A stretch of DNA of 64,000 nucleotides from Prevotella intermedia ATCC 25611 = DSM 20706 (GCF_001953955.1 NZ_CP019300.1:1674001-1738000); one strand, 5' to 3'; positions 33,948 to 43,043 are shown, numbered from the stretch's first letter. The notes: generated from the letters alone by a model not told the origin. Numbers and translations: made by a program.

Positions 33948-34940
33948 TTATTTCCCTTTAGAAACCTTGATGAGCAGCAGACCTATGGCTGTCCAAATAA
34001 GTTCTCGAAGACGAACGATAAGGGCTACAAAGATGCCTGCATTGGCTGTAAGTCCTAAGCCAGAGACCGACATTAAGAAGCCGCCTTCGCGCCCACCAAG
34101 TTGCAACGGCATGAAAAACAGCATGTTGGCAAACAGCGTTGTAAAGGAGATAATGAGAATACAGTTCAGATAATTCACGCTTGGAAACAACACAAGCAAT
34201 ATGAAAAACACTTCAAGGGCACTGCAAATACGGCACAAAAGTTCGATAAACACCACCGAAAAGAACGTTTTTTTGTCTTGATTGTGCAATGCTGCTATCT
34301 GATGGTCGATGTTTTCCAATCGTTCCCGATTCTCTTCCACATACCTACACGCCCATTTCTTGACGAAAGGAATATACCGCAAGAAGTTCATAACGCGGAC
34401 AGCAAGTCCTTTCTTATAGCCCGAGATGAAGAACCAGATAGCTGTAAGGCAGAAAACACAGCCCACAGAAAGCATAATAGCCATAAAAACACTGACTTGC
34501 TGCGTAAGTATGAAGAGCGGAATGGAAAGCAACCAAAACCAAAAATGGCTGAAAATGTGCGTCATAACAAACAAAAGCACCGACGAGGTTGCACGTTCTA
34601 CGCCAATATGGGGCGACAATTCCATAATGCGATAAGGCTCGCCACCCATCAGTCCACCCGGTGTGGCATAGTTCAAAGCAAACCCTGACACACTGAGTTT
34701 ATAGAGATACCAAAACGGAACCATACGTTTGTCGTCGCCTTTGGTTTGGCTTTTAATGATAATATACCAAGAAGAAGTATTGAAAACATAAAGAAAAGCC
34801 CACAATACAACCACTGCAAAGAACCAATAGCCTGCGTGTTGCAGTCCGCGCCATACTTCGGCAAAGTCCAATTGTGTTACCATTATCACCAAGACCACAA
34901 TACCGAAGAGGAAAAAACCGTTTTGATATTTCTTTTTCAT
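33948..34940 (-). CDS. Flippase-like membrane protein (lysylphosphatidylglycerol synthase TM / UPF0104)
   Basis: This 330-residue protein has about eight membrane helices. It shows the family marks of the LPG-synthase transmembrane region: TPGGLMGGEPYRI (~95-107) and, near the C-terminus, LFFMPLQLGGREGGFLMS, a second glycine-rich turn. Related proteins move lipid-linked groups across membranes; some act as dolichol-phosphate-sugar-type flippases. I start at the ATG at 34940, because the longer frame adds 20 hydrophilic residues before the first helix. It is last in the rlmN-DUF4837-pdxA order, 100 bp after pdxA; that gap holds a short hairpin (GGTAACTC/GAGTTACC, 34973-35016). Substrate unknown. 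Confidence 0.82.
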   Translation of the reverse strand: MKKKYQNGFFLFGIVVLVIMVTQLDFAEVWRGLQHAGYWFFAVVVLWAFLYVFNTSSWYIIIKSQTKGDDKRMVPFWYLYKLSVSGFALNYATPGGLMGGEPYRIMELSPHIGVERATSSVLLFVMTHIFSHFWFWLLSIPLFILTQQVSVFMAIMLSVGCVFCLTAIWFFISGYKKGLAVRVMNFLRYIPFVKKWACRYVEENRERLENIDHQIAALHNQDKKTFFSVVFIELLCRICSALEVFFILLVLFPSVNYLNCILIISFTTLFANMLFFMPLQLGGREGGFLMSVSGLGLTANAGIFVALIVRLRELIWTAIGLLLIKVSKGK

Positions 34941-35040
34941 AGGCTTCTTTCTTTTATAGAAAATAGAAAACGAGGTAACTCCGTCCGTACAAAGCAGCAC
35001 CGAAACTCCGAGTTACCCACGCAACTATCTATCATTTCAA

Positions 35041-36132
35041 TTATTCTTCCTTTCGTTTTGGCACGGCAAAGCGCACCTTCTCGCTGTCGTCGCGACGTTC
35101 TTTGTAGAGTTTTGCCAACGGATTGCCCAACGGTTCATCATATTCTTTGCGATGACGGAAGATGTCTATGGCAAGGAAAATGGCGTGTCGCATAGGCATA
35201 GCATCGGCAACGCCCTTGCCTGCAATACTGAAATTGGCAGGCGTTTCGGGTGCAGTGCGTACCAATGGCAGCCCTGCAAGATAGTTTACGCCCCCTTCTA
35301 CCGTGAGCGAACGGAAAGGAGTGAGTCCCTGTTCATAATACATAGCAAGCACACCGTCGAACTGTTCCCAATCGCTACCACCGAAAAACTTATCCGCAGC
35401 GTATGGTCCGAAAGCCTGTATGCCCTCTTTTTCGAGTGCAGCAATGGCAGGTTCAATCACCTCTTGTTCCTCTGAACCGAGCAAACCATTATCGCCTGCC
35501 TTCGGATTGAGTGCCAAAAGGGCGATGCGCGGATTAGAAATGCGGAAGTCGCGGCGTATGCTATGGTGCAGCAAACGTCCGTTTTCGGTAAGTCCTTCAG
35601 TAGAAATAGACTCTGCAACTTGCTTCAACGGCAGGTTGCGAGTAGCCAAGGCAATGCGTAGTTTCTCGCTTACAAGCATCGAGAGTGTTGGCTCTTCAGC
35701 TGGCAGATGGTCTTCAATGTATCGGCTTTGCCCACTGAAATGGAACTGCTCGCTGTTTTCTATCGGTGCAGTAACCAAGACATCGAAGCCCCCTGCACGG
35801 TAATCAGCCAATGCACGGTCGATTGCGAGCAAGCCTGCGTTGCCCGATTCCTCGGTAGGAACACCGAGTTCCACCTTTATTTCCTCGTCGAAAACAGGTA
35901 TAAAGTTTATTCTATTGTCTTGAACTTCGCTTATATCATTGATGATTGTGAAGGTTGCTTCTATCTCCAAGGCATTGCGATGATACGTAGCAACCTTTGG
36001 AGAGCCATATATAATAGGTGTGCAAAGCTCCAACATCGTTGGTTCTTCAAAGGCTTTGAATATCAGCTCATATCCTATTCCGTTCGTATCGCCGTGCGTA
36101 ATGGCTACTCGGACTTTTCTATTGTTGTTCAT
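35041..36132 (-). CDS. pdxA: 4-hydroxythreonine-4-phosphate dehydrogenase
   Basis: This 363-residue enzyme oxidises 4-phosphohydroxy-L-threonine for pyridoxal-5'-phosphate synthesis in the DXP-dependent route. Visible marks: ITHGDTNGIGYELIFKA (~9-25), TAPIENSEQFHFSGQS (~137-152, the metal-site region), LALNPKAGDNGLLGSEE (~218-234) and GPYAADKFF (~259). Length is slightly above the usual ~330 because of a charged C-terminal tail (KERRDDSEKVRFAVPKRKEE). It sits in an operon after rlmN and DUF4837 and is followed by the flippase. The typical Bacteroidetes form begins with a short MNNN-type opening as here. Confidence 0.95.
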   Translation of the reverse strand: MNNNRKVRVAITHGDTNGIGYELIFKAFEEPTMLELCTPIIYGSPKVATYHRNALEIEATFTIINDISEVQDNRINFIPVFDEEIKVELGVPTEESGNAGLLAIDRALADYRAGGFDVLVTAPIENSEQFHFSGQSRYIEDHLPAEEPTLSMLVSEKLRIALATRNLPLKQVAESISTEGLTENGRLLHHSIRRDFRISNPRIALLALNPKAGDNGLLGSEEQEVIEPAIAALEKEGIQAFGPYAADKFFGGSDWEQFDGVLAMYYEQGLTPFRSLTVEGGVNYLAGLPLVRTAPETPANFSIAGKGVADAMPMRHAIFLAIDIFRHRKEYDEPLGNPLAKLYKERRDDSEKVRFAVPKRKEE

Positions 36133-36163
36133 AACTTATTCTGTATATATGTGTTTCTTGTTT

Positions 36164-37084
36164 TTATTCTTGCTTGTTTCTTGTGTAGAGGGCAGCCTCC
36201 AATCGGCGCACAAGGTTCCGTTTCTTGGTTTCGGGCGCATATACAAAGGCTTCTGCCACTACTATGCGACTGCCTTCGGGCTGCCAATAGGCTACGAAAG
36301 CACCACCCATGGCGTCGTTTTTCATTTCCCAAAGTCCCCGTACCGTTACGGAGTTGCCCCGTTCGTGTGTTACCGAAGCAATGGAAGCGGTTCGCATATA
36401 CATTCCTTTCTGCTCTCCGAGAATGTTTCTTCGCATCACACTGTCGCGCTGTTGGCGGAAATCGCCCTTACCAATGCTGTACAGACAGATATTAACCATA
36501 CCTGACGGTGCGTTGTTCGACAGCCAAAGGAAGTCCTTCCCAACTCTGCTGGCAGTTAAATCGGCAGGTATCTGCATAGCAATGCCAAACATCTTGTGTA
36601 TCGTTGCTTCTGCCTTTGCATTCCGTTGCTTCGCTATATCCGCCTGCGTGCGGTGCAGTTCTACTTTCGTAAGGTAGTTTCGCAAGGTTTGTCCCTCTTT
36701 TTCCAAGAACGCTTTCAGCTTTGGCAACGACGGAGCAGCAACAGTTACGATAACCTGTGGCTGCGCATACACGTTCTGCCTACTGCTTATGCTCACGCCT
36801 TTTTGACGTTGATTGATGGACAGCACAACTATGTTGCGCACCATTTTGCTATCGCCCTGCAACTTATCGGACGCAATTTCCACCACGTCGAACGACGGTT
36901 CTGCCTGCGGTAGCCCCACTATCGGTGCCGAAAGCACGTTGTACAGAAGGCTGTCGCTATCGCCCACCACCACAACTTCGTAGGCTCCGCCGTAGCTTGC
37001 AGGGCGAAACATGCCGTTCTTACAACTCGTCAGCAACAGCATTGCCACGAATGCAACGAGCGAAAGCAGCCTACGCACGTTCAT
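36164..37084 (-). CDS. DUF4837 lipoprotein
   Basis: This 306-residue lipoprotein has a signal ending MLLLTSC (Cys ~21) with YEVVVVGD right after. The DUF4837 body includes LPQAEPSFDVVEIA and EKEGQTLRNYL, and the late block RGLWEMKNDAMGGAFVAYW. Its function is not known. Bacteroidetes commonly keep it between rlmN and pdxA, as here: its first 14 bp overlap the rlmN end, and pdxA begins 31 bp after its stop. It is probably in the inner leaflet of the outer membrane or the periplasmic face. Confidence 0.85.
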   Translation of the reverse strand: MNVRRLLSLVAFVAMLLLTSCKNGMFRPASYGGAYEVVVVGDSDSLLYNVLSAPIVGLPQAEPSFDVVEIASDKLQGDSKMVRNIVVLSINQRQKGVSISSRQNVYAQPQVIVTVAAPSLPKLKAFLEKEGQTLRNYLTKVELHRTQADIAKQRNAKAEATIHKMFGIAMQIPADLTASRVGKDFLWLSNNAPSGMVNICLYSIGKGDFRQQRDSVMRRNILGEQKGMYMRTASIASVTHERGNSVTVRGLWEMKNDAMGGAFVAYWQPEGSRIVVAEAFVYAPETKKRNLVRRLEAALYTRNKQE

Positions 37085-38111
37085 CAGCTATCTTCTTTGC
37101 CGTGGAAAGCAAGCCGCAAGCCGCAAAAATATCTTGCCCACGACTGGCACGTATGGTTGTAAACACGCCATGTTGGGTGAGGTAATTGCGGAACTCCTCC
37201 ATCTTCTTATCGTCTACGCCGTGCAGCGGAACGTTGGGAATGGTGTGGAAGCGAATCAGGTTAATCCTGCAATCCAACCCCTTCAGCAACTTTATGATTT
37301 CCTTTGCGTGGCGTTCCGAATCGTTCACACCCTTGAAAACGATATACTCGAACGACAAGCGGCGTTGGTGCGAGAAGTCGTAATTGCGCAGCAACTCTAC
37401 GATGTCGGCAATCGACATACCACGCTCGCCTGGCATAATCTCTGCCCGCTCGGCAGGAATGGGCGAGTGCATGCTTATTGCAACGTGGCAGTCGCTCTCT
37501 TCAAGAAACCGTTTCAGCTTGGTCTTCACACCGATTGAACTCACCGTAATGCGCTTTGGCGACCACGCATAGCCATAGTCGGCAGTCATTATCTGCGTTG
37601 TTCGCAACACGTTCTCGTAGTTGTCCATCGGTTCGCCCTGCCCCATAAACACGATATTGGTTAGCTTTTCGCGCTCGGGCAGCGAGTATATTTGGTTCAA
37701 TATGTCGGTAGCAGAGAGGTTACCCTCGAAGCCTTGCTTGCCTGTCTGACAGAAAAGACAGTTCATTTTGCAGCCCACTTGCGACGAAACGCAGAGCGTG
37801 GCACGGTCTTCATCAGGTATATACACCGACTCAACAAACTTTCCGTCGTCCGTTGGAAACAGATACTTAATGGTTCCGTCCTTGGAATACTGTGCGTCGA
37901 TGTGCTTCTTGCAACCTATGGTGTAAACCGCTTTCAGCTTTTCGCGATTGGCTTTCGACAGGTTTGTCATCTCGTCAATCGACGTTATATGCTGCGTATA
38001 GAGCCACTTTGCCATTTGTCCGCCCGTAAAGGCAGGCATACCGAGTTCCTTTGCAACCGTTTTCAGTTCCAAAAGGTTCATTCCCATAAGTGGTTTCTTT
38101 GCGACTTCCAT
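37071..38111 (-). CDS. rlmN: Dual-specificity RNA methyltransferase RlmN (radical SAM)
   Basis: This 346-residue radical SAM enzyme methylates C2 of A2503 in 23S rRNA (and A37 of some tRNAs). The iron-sulfur motif reads CKMNCLFC (~113-120), the characteristic CxxxCxxC. TNIVFMGQGEPMDNYENVLR (~148-167) and RITVSSIGV follow. The second catalytic Cys is near the C-terminus (DIFAACGLLS). Length and order fit the family. It is first in the rlmN-DUF4837-pdxA-flippase operon, with a TATCTTTG box at 38137-38144 above the start. Confidence 0.95.
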   Translation of the reverse strand: MEVAKKPLMGMNLLELKTVAKELGMPAFTGGQMAKWLYTQHITSIDEMTNLSKANREKLKAVYTIGCKKHIDAQYSKDGTIKYLFPTDDGKFVESVYIPDEDRATLCVSSQVGCKMNCLFCQTGKQGFEGNLSATDILNQIYSLPEREKLTNIVFMGQGEPMDNYENVLRTTQIMTADYGYAWSPKRITVSSIGVKTKLKRFLEESDCHVAISMHSPIPAERAEIMPGERGMSIADIVELLRNYDFSHQRRLSFEYIVFKGVNDSERHAKEIIKLLKGLDCRINLIRFHTIPNVPLHGVDDKKMEEFRNYLTQHGVFTTIRASRGQDIFAACGLLSTAKKIADERA

Positions 38112-38136
38112 ATCTTGTTCTCTATATATAATGGTG

Positions 38137-38144
38137 CAAAGATA
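38137..38144 (-). promoter_or_regulatory. -7 box upstream of rlmN
   Basis: TATCTTTG on the minus strand, 26 bp above the rlmN ATG. The upstream arm of the promoter overlaps the terminator hairpin of the preceding gene. Confidence 0.6.
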
Positions 38145-38154
38145 ACGAAAAAAT

Positions 38155-38222
38155 AAGGAATAACCACGTTTTTCTGTCGAATAATAGACGAATTACCGAC
38201 AAGAAAACGTGGTTATTCCTTA
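38155..38222 (-). terminator. Long terminator hairpin upstream of rlmN
   Basis: AAGGAATAACCACGTTTT (18 bp) pairs with AAAACGTGGTTATTCCTT across a 30-nt loop, followed on the minus strand by TTATTTTTTC. It ends the lipoprotein gene at 38239. Confidence 0.85.
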
Positions 38223-38238
38223 GCGAAAGCAATGTTTT

Positions 38239-38748
38239 CTAAATCGAAGGCTTCGAAGTGCCGCGCTTGAAAAGCATAGATTCGTTGCCTGTACCGAAAT
38301 ATTTCAATACCAATTCATTCTGATTTACATATTCTAAACAGTGAAGTTGCACTACACTGTGTCCTTTACCGTCTTCCTCTGATGTAGAAAGATACATCTC
38401 GCCATACTCTTCTTTCCAGCCTAAGCCCCATTTTCCTTTTATTATGGTGTCGGTTTTTACTTCCCAATCGCTATATGTTGCCGTTGCTCCACCGTTTATT
38501 CGCTTTCGCACAGCCACCTTCTCATGGGTTTCCAACTGTCCCTTTGGTTTGAAATTATAGGCTACATAGTAGTAAGTTGTCTCACCTTGCTCTTCGTAAA
38601 ACCATTGTCCCAACACTCGTTCATAATAGAGTTTGCGCACAGCAATGGTCTTTTCTTGCTCTGGAGTCAGCTCTGCCTCCTTGTGGCACGACATCAGCGA
38701 CATTGCTATAGCGCAGCAAACCATAAATAAAAATACTACTTTCTTCAT
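38239..38748 (-). CDS. Hypothetical lipoprotein
   Basis: This 169-residue lipoprotein has a signal MKKVVFLFMVCCAIAMSLMSC (lipobox LMSC, Cys ~21). I choose the ATG at 38748; an in-frame ATG seven codons earlier would add residues ahead of the signal. The mature part starts with a helix (TPEQEKTIAVRKLYYERV), then a beta-rich domain with many Trp and Tyr (GQWFYEEQGETTYYYVAYNF, GKWGLGWKEEYGEMYLS). This resembles lipocalin-like 'how much weight is left' sandwiches, but I cannot name a family. It stands alone, ended by the hairpin at 38155. Confidence 0.75.
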   Translation of the reverse strand: MKKVVFLFMVCCAIAMSLMSCHKEAELTPEQEKTIAVRKLYYERVLGQWFYEEQGETTYYYVAYNFKPKGQLETHEKVAVRKRINGGATATYSDWEVKTDTIIKGKWGLGWKEEYGEMYLSTSEEDGKGHSVVQLHCLEYVNQNELVLKYFGTGNESMLFKRGTSKPSI

Positions 38749-38843
38749 AGTTAAATTTCTTTTTATCATTTTTATATAGCTTATAACGAAAGCATAAATG
38801 CTTTATTGTGAAGCCCGAACAAGAAAAATACACACTTTTAGGT

Positions 38844-38875
38844 ATTGCCAAAACGCTGTGTTCTTTCTACTTTTG
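38844..38875 (+). promoter_or_regulatory. Promoter of the methyltransferase gene
   Basis: ATTG (38844-38847), 20 bp, TACTTTTG (38868-38875), then 33 bp to the ATG at 38909. This also argues against the longer reading frame that begins at 38798, upstream of the promoter. Confidence 0.75.
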
Positions 38876-38908
38876 CCTTATCGTAACAAACTAAAAACAA
38901 ACAGAACT

Positions 38909-39721
38909 ATGGAAACAAAACAACTTTCGAGCATACCTGAAACGATGCTGATAACGCTTTGGGCAAAGGCAACCGAAACGGAAGAGGGCAACGGACTGCT
39001 CCACGACGAAATAGCAAGACAGATTATCAGCAACATCGACTACGATTTCACGAAGTTCAAACACGGCAAACTCTCGCAAATAGGTTGCTGCATTCGTGCC
39101 AATCTGATAGACGAAGAGGCGAGAAACTTCCTCAACAAGCACCCCGACGCCATAGTTATACAGCTTGGTGCAGGTCTTGACGCACGCTACCAGCGTATGG
39201 GCTGCCCGCAAGTTACGCAGTGGTTCGACCTCGACCTTGAGGAAGTAATCAACATAAGAGCGCATTTTATGCCCGAAACCGAAAAGAACAGCTACTTGAA
39301 AATGTCGATGTTCGACAGCCAATGGATAGAAAAGGTGAAGGCTTACCACAAGCCTGTGCTGATAATAATAGAAGGTGTGCTGATGTATTTTAAGCCCGAA
39401 CAGGTTAAAAGTTTCTTCCAAATGGTTTGCGAACAGTTGGGTGAGGCTACCGTCTTGTTCGATATGCTTGCCTTCTTCGCACTCAAACACAGCAAGCAGC
39501 ACGAAACCGTGAAGAAGATAAACGGCAACGTACAGTTCCTGTGGTCGGAACTGAACACGAAAGCAATGGAAACGTGGCACGACAAGCTGCACGTTGCCCA
39601 CGAATACTATATGAGCGACTACGACCAAGGGCGTATGCCGCTCGTCTTGCGCTTACTTTACAAGTTGCCTTTCTTTTACAAACGTTTCAATCAGCGCATT
39701 GTGCGAATAGAAATAAAGTAG
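38909..39721 (+). CDS. Class I SAM-dependent methyltransferase (leucine carboxyl methyltransferase-like family)
   Basis: This 270-residue protein belongs to the Tcmp/LCM type methyltransferases (COG3315, O-methyltransferases). Visible marks: motif I VIQLGAGLDARYQRM (~78-92), WFDLDLEEVINIR (~98-110) for the acidic loop, and LIIIEGVLMYFKPEQV (~142-157), the typical GVLMYL step. The acceptor is unknown; relatives methylate carboxyl or hydroxyl groups of small molecules. The start is fixed at 38909 by the promoter just upstream. It is a single gene; the 300-bp gap after it holds palindrome arrays. Confidence 0.85.
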   Translation: METKQLSSIPETMLITLWAKATETEEGNGLLHDEIARQIISNIDYDFTKFKHGKLSQIGCCIRANLIDEEARNFLNKHPDAIVIQLGAGLDARYQRMGCPQVTQWFDLDLEEVINIRAHFMPETEKNSYLKMSMFDSQWIEKVKAYHKPVLIIIEGVLMYFKPEQVKSFFQMVCEQLGEATVLFDMLAFFALKHSKQHETVKKINGNVQFLWSELNTKAMETWHDKLHVAHEYYMSDYDQGRMPLVLRLLYKLPFFYKRFNQRIVRIEIK

Positions 39722-39796
39722 CGTCTGTCTATCCAGCACGACTGCGAAAAACGTGTCTACCGAATCGGTTTGGGCATTCATTTTCGCAATCAGACG

Positions 39797-39893
39797 AATT
39801 ATTTACACGTAAAGAAATATTTATTTACGTGTAGAGAAATATTTACTTACACGTAGAGAAATTATTATTTACACGTAAATAATTTGAGCGACA
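39797..39893. repeat. Palindrome array, ACGTGTAAA type, copy 2
   Basis: ACGT cores lie at 39807, 39827, 39851 and 39873 in alternating direction, closely matching copy 1 (25437). It lies between convergent genes (methyltransferase and galE). Confidence 0.9.
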
Positions 39894-39906
39894 AGAATTT
39901 TTGCAC

Positions 39907-39985
39907 GCCAAAAGCACAGGTATTACAACGAAAGAGCGTATGTTTTGTTGTCCAAAACATAGGCTCTTGTATTATTGTGCTGCAT
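39907..39985. repeat. Degenerate array of ~22-bp units beside the ACGTGTAAA array
   Basis: CCAAAAGC (39908), CGAAAGAG (39929) and CCAAAACA (39952) recur at 21 and 23 bp. GAGCGTATGTTTTG can pair with CAAAACATAGGCTC. It resembles the unit type of the 186-bp elements, so this gap carries two array types side by side. Confidence 0.6.
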
Positions 39986-40021
39986 CGGCAGCAAGTCTTC
40001 AGTAAGGGTTTACAGTGACAA

Positions 40022-41059
40022 TTACATTACGCCGTCTTCGCGAAGCTTCTGTTGCCACTTCCACGCTGAGGCGAGCACGTCCTCCAATGGCGTATCGGCT
40101 TTCCAGCCCAACACCGTGTTGGCTTTGGTGCAATCGCCCCAAATCTTTTCAATATCGCCTTCGCGACGAGGTCCGAACTTCCAATTCACCTTCACACCCG
40201 TGGCCTTTTCAAAGGTAGTTACTATCTCGAGGGTAGAGTTTCCACTACCTGTGCCAATGTTGAAGTATTCTATCTTGTCGGTTTCCTTGTCCAATACGCG
40301 TGCCATAGCCGCTACGTGGGCTTTCGCAAGGTCTACCACATAGATGTAGTCGCGTATGCAAGTGCCGTCTTCGGTGCTGTAATCGTTGCCGAAAATGGTG
40401 AGTTGCTCACGTATTCCCATTGCTGTCTGCGTAACGAAAGGAATAAGGTTGTTGGGCACACCATTGGGCAATTCGCCAATATGTGCCGTTGGGTGTGCGC
40501 CAATCGGGTTGAAATAGCGAAGCACAATGCTCTTAATGGCAGCACCGCTGTGTATGTAATCGTAAATGATTTGTTCGTTTATCTCCTTCGTATTGCCGTA
40601 GGGCGATGTGGCTTTCTGGTGTGGAGCGTCTTCTGTAACGGGCAGATTTTCTTGGTTTGGCTGTCCGTAGACCGTGCAGGAACTTGAGAAAATAATGCCC
40701 TTGACGTTGTATTTAGGCATCATTTCCAACAGGTTGATGAGCGAAACAACATTGTTACGATAGTACATCAATGGCTTTTCAACGCTTTCGCCCACAGCTT
40801 TCGATGCGGCAAAATGGATAATGCCTTCTATGTTGGGGTATTTTTGGAATACACGTTCAGTAGCTTCCTTGTCTTCGAGGTTCACTTCTTCAAAGGCAGG
40901 TCGTATGCCCGTAATCTTCTCGATACCGTCGAGTACTTCTATTTTAGAGTTTGAAAGATTGTCTACTATTACCACATCGTAGCCTGCTTCTTGCAGTTCT
41001 ACGGTTGTATGCGAACCTATAAAGCCTGTACCACCTGTAACTAAAATTGTTTGTTTCAT
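40022..41059 (-). CDS. galE: UDP-glucose 4-epimerase
   Basis: This 345-residue short-chain dehydrogenase-type enzyme interconverts UDP-glucose and UDP-galactose for galactose use and surface glycans. Seen: NAD-binding GGTGFIGSHTTVEL (~8-21), VDNLSNSK, FAASKAVGES (~84-93), FSSSCTVYG (~126-134) with catalytic Ser and YGNTKEINE (Tyr ~154, Lys ~158). RYFNPIGAHPT and the late GPRREGDIEKIWGD complete the family pattern. It has a TATCTTTG box at 41140-41147 on its strand and appears to be monocistronic. Confidence 0.95.
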   Translation of the reverse strand: MKQTILVTGGTGFIGSHTTVELQEAGYDVVIVDNLSNSKIEVLDGIEKITGIRPAFEEVNLEDKEATERVFQKYPNIEGIIHFAASKAVGESVEKPLMYYRNNVVSLINLLEMMPKYNVKGIIFSSSCTVYGQPNQENLPVTEDAPHQKATSPYGNTKEINEQIIYDYIHSGAAIKSIVLRYFNPIGAHPTAHIGELPNGVPNNLIPFVTQTAMGIREQLTIFGNDYSTEDGTCIRDYIYVVDLAKAHVAAMARVLDKETDKIEYFNIGTGSGNSTLEIVTTFEKATGVKVNWKFGPRREGDIEKIWGDCTKANTVLGWKADTPLEDVLASAWKWQQKLREDGVM

Positions 41060-41139
41060 ACCTTTTTATAAATATTTTGCAAGTAACTTGTTCTCGTTTC
41101 TTACGGTAAGAACGAGAGAGTTTTCTGTTTTTATGCCTG

Positions 41140-41147
41140 CAAAGATA
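41140..41147 (-). promoter_or_regulatory. -7 box upstream of galE
   Basis: TATCTTTG on the minus strand, about 80 bp above the galE start; no clear -33 box. Confidence 0.55.
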
Positions 41148-41232
41148 CTGAGAAATTGGCGGTTAAGACCATAAAAGTGGCATAATTTCTTAAAAAAGGT
41201 GCGATTGTACTGCTATAAATAAAAAGTTTTAC

Positions 41233-41240
41233 TAACTTTG
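41233..41240 (+). promoter_or_regulatory. -7 box of the acidic-protein/DUF5103 operon
   Basis: TAACTTTG matches TAnnTTTG and lies 45 bp above the ATG at 41286. Confidence 0.6.
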
Positions 41241-41285
41241 CCATAGTTTAAACAGCATTCAAAAGTTCTTTAAATGTTTTTTATT

Positions 41286-41714
41286 ATGGAACAGACCAAG
41301 CAACAAATTGAACGCTTTCTGAAAAAGATTGCGCAGAAATTTCCTACAACGGAAGCACCGACAACGATGACCGACATTCATTTAAGAGTGTCGCAATTCA
41401 GTGGCGACCTTATGGCTTTCAACGATGAAGGGGAAGAAATAACACGCTGTGTTGTTGAAGAATGGATTGAAAACAACGACGATAACTTCAACGAAAACGT
41501 TACTGCGCTGCTCCGTGCAGAAACGCTGAACCTGAAAGACGTTGTAGACGGCTTTGGCATTATGAAGCCTTACAGCTTGGTTTTGGAAGACGAGGAGGGA
41601 GAAGACATTGCCGAACTCTATGTGGCAGACGACGATACGATTATCGCTGGCGACGAGTTGTTGCCGGGTTTAGAGGAAGACCTCGACGAGTTTTTGAAGA
41701 AACTGTTATCTTAA
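41286..41714 (+). CDS. Hypothetical acidic cytoplasmic protein
   Basis: This 142-residue protein has no signal and a strongly acidic second half (LEDEEGEDIAELYVADDDTIIAG, ending LLPGLEEDLDEFLKKLLS). The first part has an amphipathic helix (QTKQQIERFLKKIAQKF) and a beta segment (TDIHLRVSQFSGDLMAFNDEGEE). No cysteine-based site or catalytic motif is seen. It is followed after 12 bp by a DUF5103 gene, so the two probably share an mRNA. I chose the ATG at 41286 over one four codons earlier. Function unknown. Confidence 0.7.
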   Translation: MEQTKQQIERFLKKIAQKFPTTEAPTTMTDIHLRVSQFSGDLMAFNDEGEEITRCVVEEWIENNDDNFNENVTALLRAETLNLKDVVDGFGIMKPYSLVLEDEEGEDIAELYVADDDTIIAGDELLPGLEEDLDEFLKKLLS

Positions 41715-41726
41715 AGGAAAGGATAT

Positions 41727-42989
41727 ATGCGTATGAGAAAGGGCAGAAACACTGTCTTGCTTCTATTGTCGTTCCTGTTTTCGATGGCTGCCGTAGCGCA
41801 ACGCCACGAAATACTGAACGAAAACATACGGTCGTTGCAGGTTGTAGCGAACAAAGACTGGCTCGCCATGCCCATTATGGAATTGGGAAACGGCGTGTTG
41901 GACATTCATTTCGACGACCTTACACACGAATATCATCGCTATTCCTACAAGTTGGAACATTGCGAAGCCGATTGGAAACCAACAACTTCGCTCTTTGACA
42001 GCGACTATGTGGAAGGCTTTGCGAACGGCAACACGATAGACAACGTAGAGCAGTCACTGCTTACAAATACCATTTACACGCACTATCATCTCAGCATTCC
42101 GAACGAAGTATGCCGTCCGAAGATTTCTGGAAACTATCTGCTTACGATTTACGATGACAACGGAAACGATGCCATAAAGGTTTGCTTTATGGTGAAAGAG
42201 CCTTTCACGCAGTCGATGGGCATAGGTTTGAACGTCGTAACCAATACTGATGCCACCATAAACACGGCACACCAGCAGGTGGAAATGGAACTGAAGTACA
42301 ACAGTTACAACGTAACGAACCCGCAGACACAAATAAAGACGGTGCTGTTGCAGAACAAACGGTGGGACAATGCACGGTGGAATGCAAAGCCGCAATATGT
42401 TATGAGCGACGGTTTGCGCTGGAGCCACAATGCCAACTACATATTTTGGGCAGGCAACGAATACAGGAAGTTCGAGATTTTGTCTACCGATGTAGCCTCA
42501 ACAGGCATCGAACGCATACGTTGGGACGGCGCAGACTTCCACGCTTATCCCTTTATCGCATTGCCAAGGCCAAACTATCTGTACGACGAAGATGCGAACG
42601 GAGCGTTCTTGATACGCAATTCGAACAACTACCACATAAATACGGAAAGCGACTATATGCAGGTTCACTTCCAGTTAAGCTGTCCGCAACCTGTCAAAGG
42701 CGATGTTTACGTGAATGGCGATTGGACTTACGACAGGTTTCTACCGCAGTATAAATTGGCTTACGATGAAGAATCGAAAAGCTATCAGACTGTTATTCCA
42801 CTGAAATTGGGCTATTACAGCTATCAATACATTGTACTGAACGAGAACGGCAGAACCGAAATCATGCCTACGGAAGGCAGCTACTATCAAACCGAAAACA
42901 CTTATCAGGCATTGGTTTACTATCGTGAGCAAGGTGGAAGAACCGACAAATTAGTGGGCTACACGTCGTTTAAGTTTAAAGCAAGATAG
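41727..42989 (+). CDS. DUF5103 domain exported protein
   Basis: This 420-residue protein has a signal peptide (to AAVAQ, ~25). The DUF5103 region follows: IRSLQVVANKDWLAMPIMEL, HRYSYKLEHCEADWKPT and the Fn3-like NYLLTIYDD. A later all-beta half (DVYVNGDWTYDRF, then GYYSYQYIVLNENG) looks like an immunoglobulin-like or carbohydrate-binding E-set fold. The family is common in Bacteroidetes, its role is unknown and the protein is probably periplasmic or on the outer membrane. Two start codons lie six bases apart (41727, 41733); both keep the signal peptide. The gap to the next gene is 54 bp. Confidence 0.82.
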   Translation: MRMRKGRNTVLLLLSFLFSMAAVAQRHEILNENIRSLQVVANKDWLAMPIMELGNGVLDIHFDDLTHEYHRYSYKLEHCEADWKPTTSLFDSDYVEGFANGNTIDNVEQSLLTNTIYTHYHLSIPNEVCRPKISGNYLLTIYDDNGNDAIKVCFMVKEPFTQSMGIGLNVVTNTDATINTAHQQVEMELKYNSYNVTNPQTQIKTVLLQNKRWDNARWNAKPQYVMSDGLRWSHNANYIFWAGNEYRKFEILSTDVASTGIERIRWDGADFHAYPFIALPRPNYLYDEDANGAFLIRNSNNYHINTESDYMQVHFQLSCPQPVKGDVYVNGDWTYDRFLPQYKLAYDEESKSYQTVIPLKLGYYSYQYIVLNENGRTEIMPTEGSYYQTENTYQALVYYREQGGRTDKLVGYTSFKFKAR

Positions 42990-43043
42990 GCTTTAACATC
43001 GTTATTGGCACTTTTCCGCAGCACGTTTTAACAACAAATATAT

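Noticed and set aside
38798..38908. Longer N-terminus of the methyltransferase
   Set aside because: The promoter box TACTTTTG lies at 38868-38875, so an ATG at 38798 would be upstream of the transcript; the extra residues do not fit the family.
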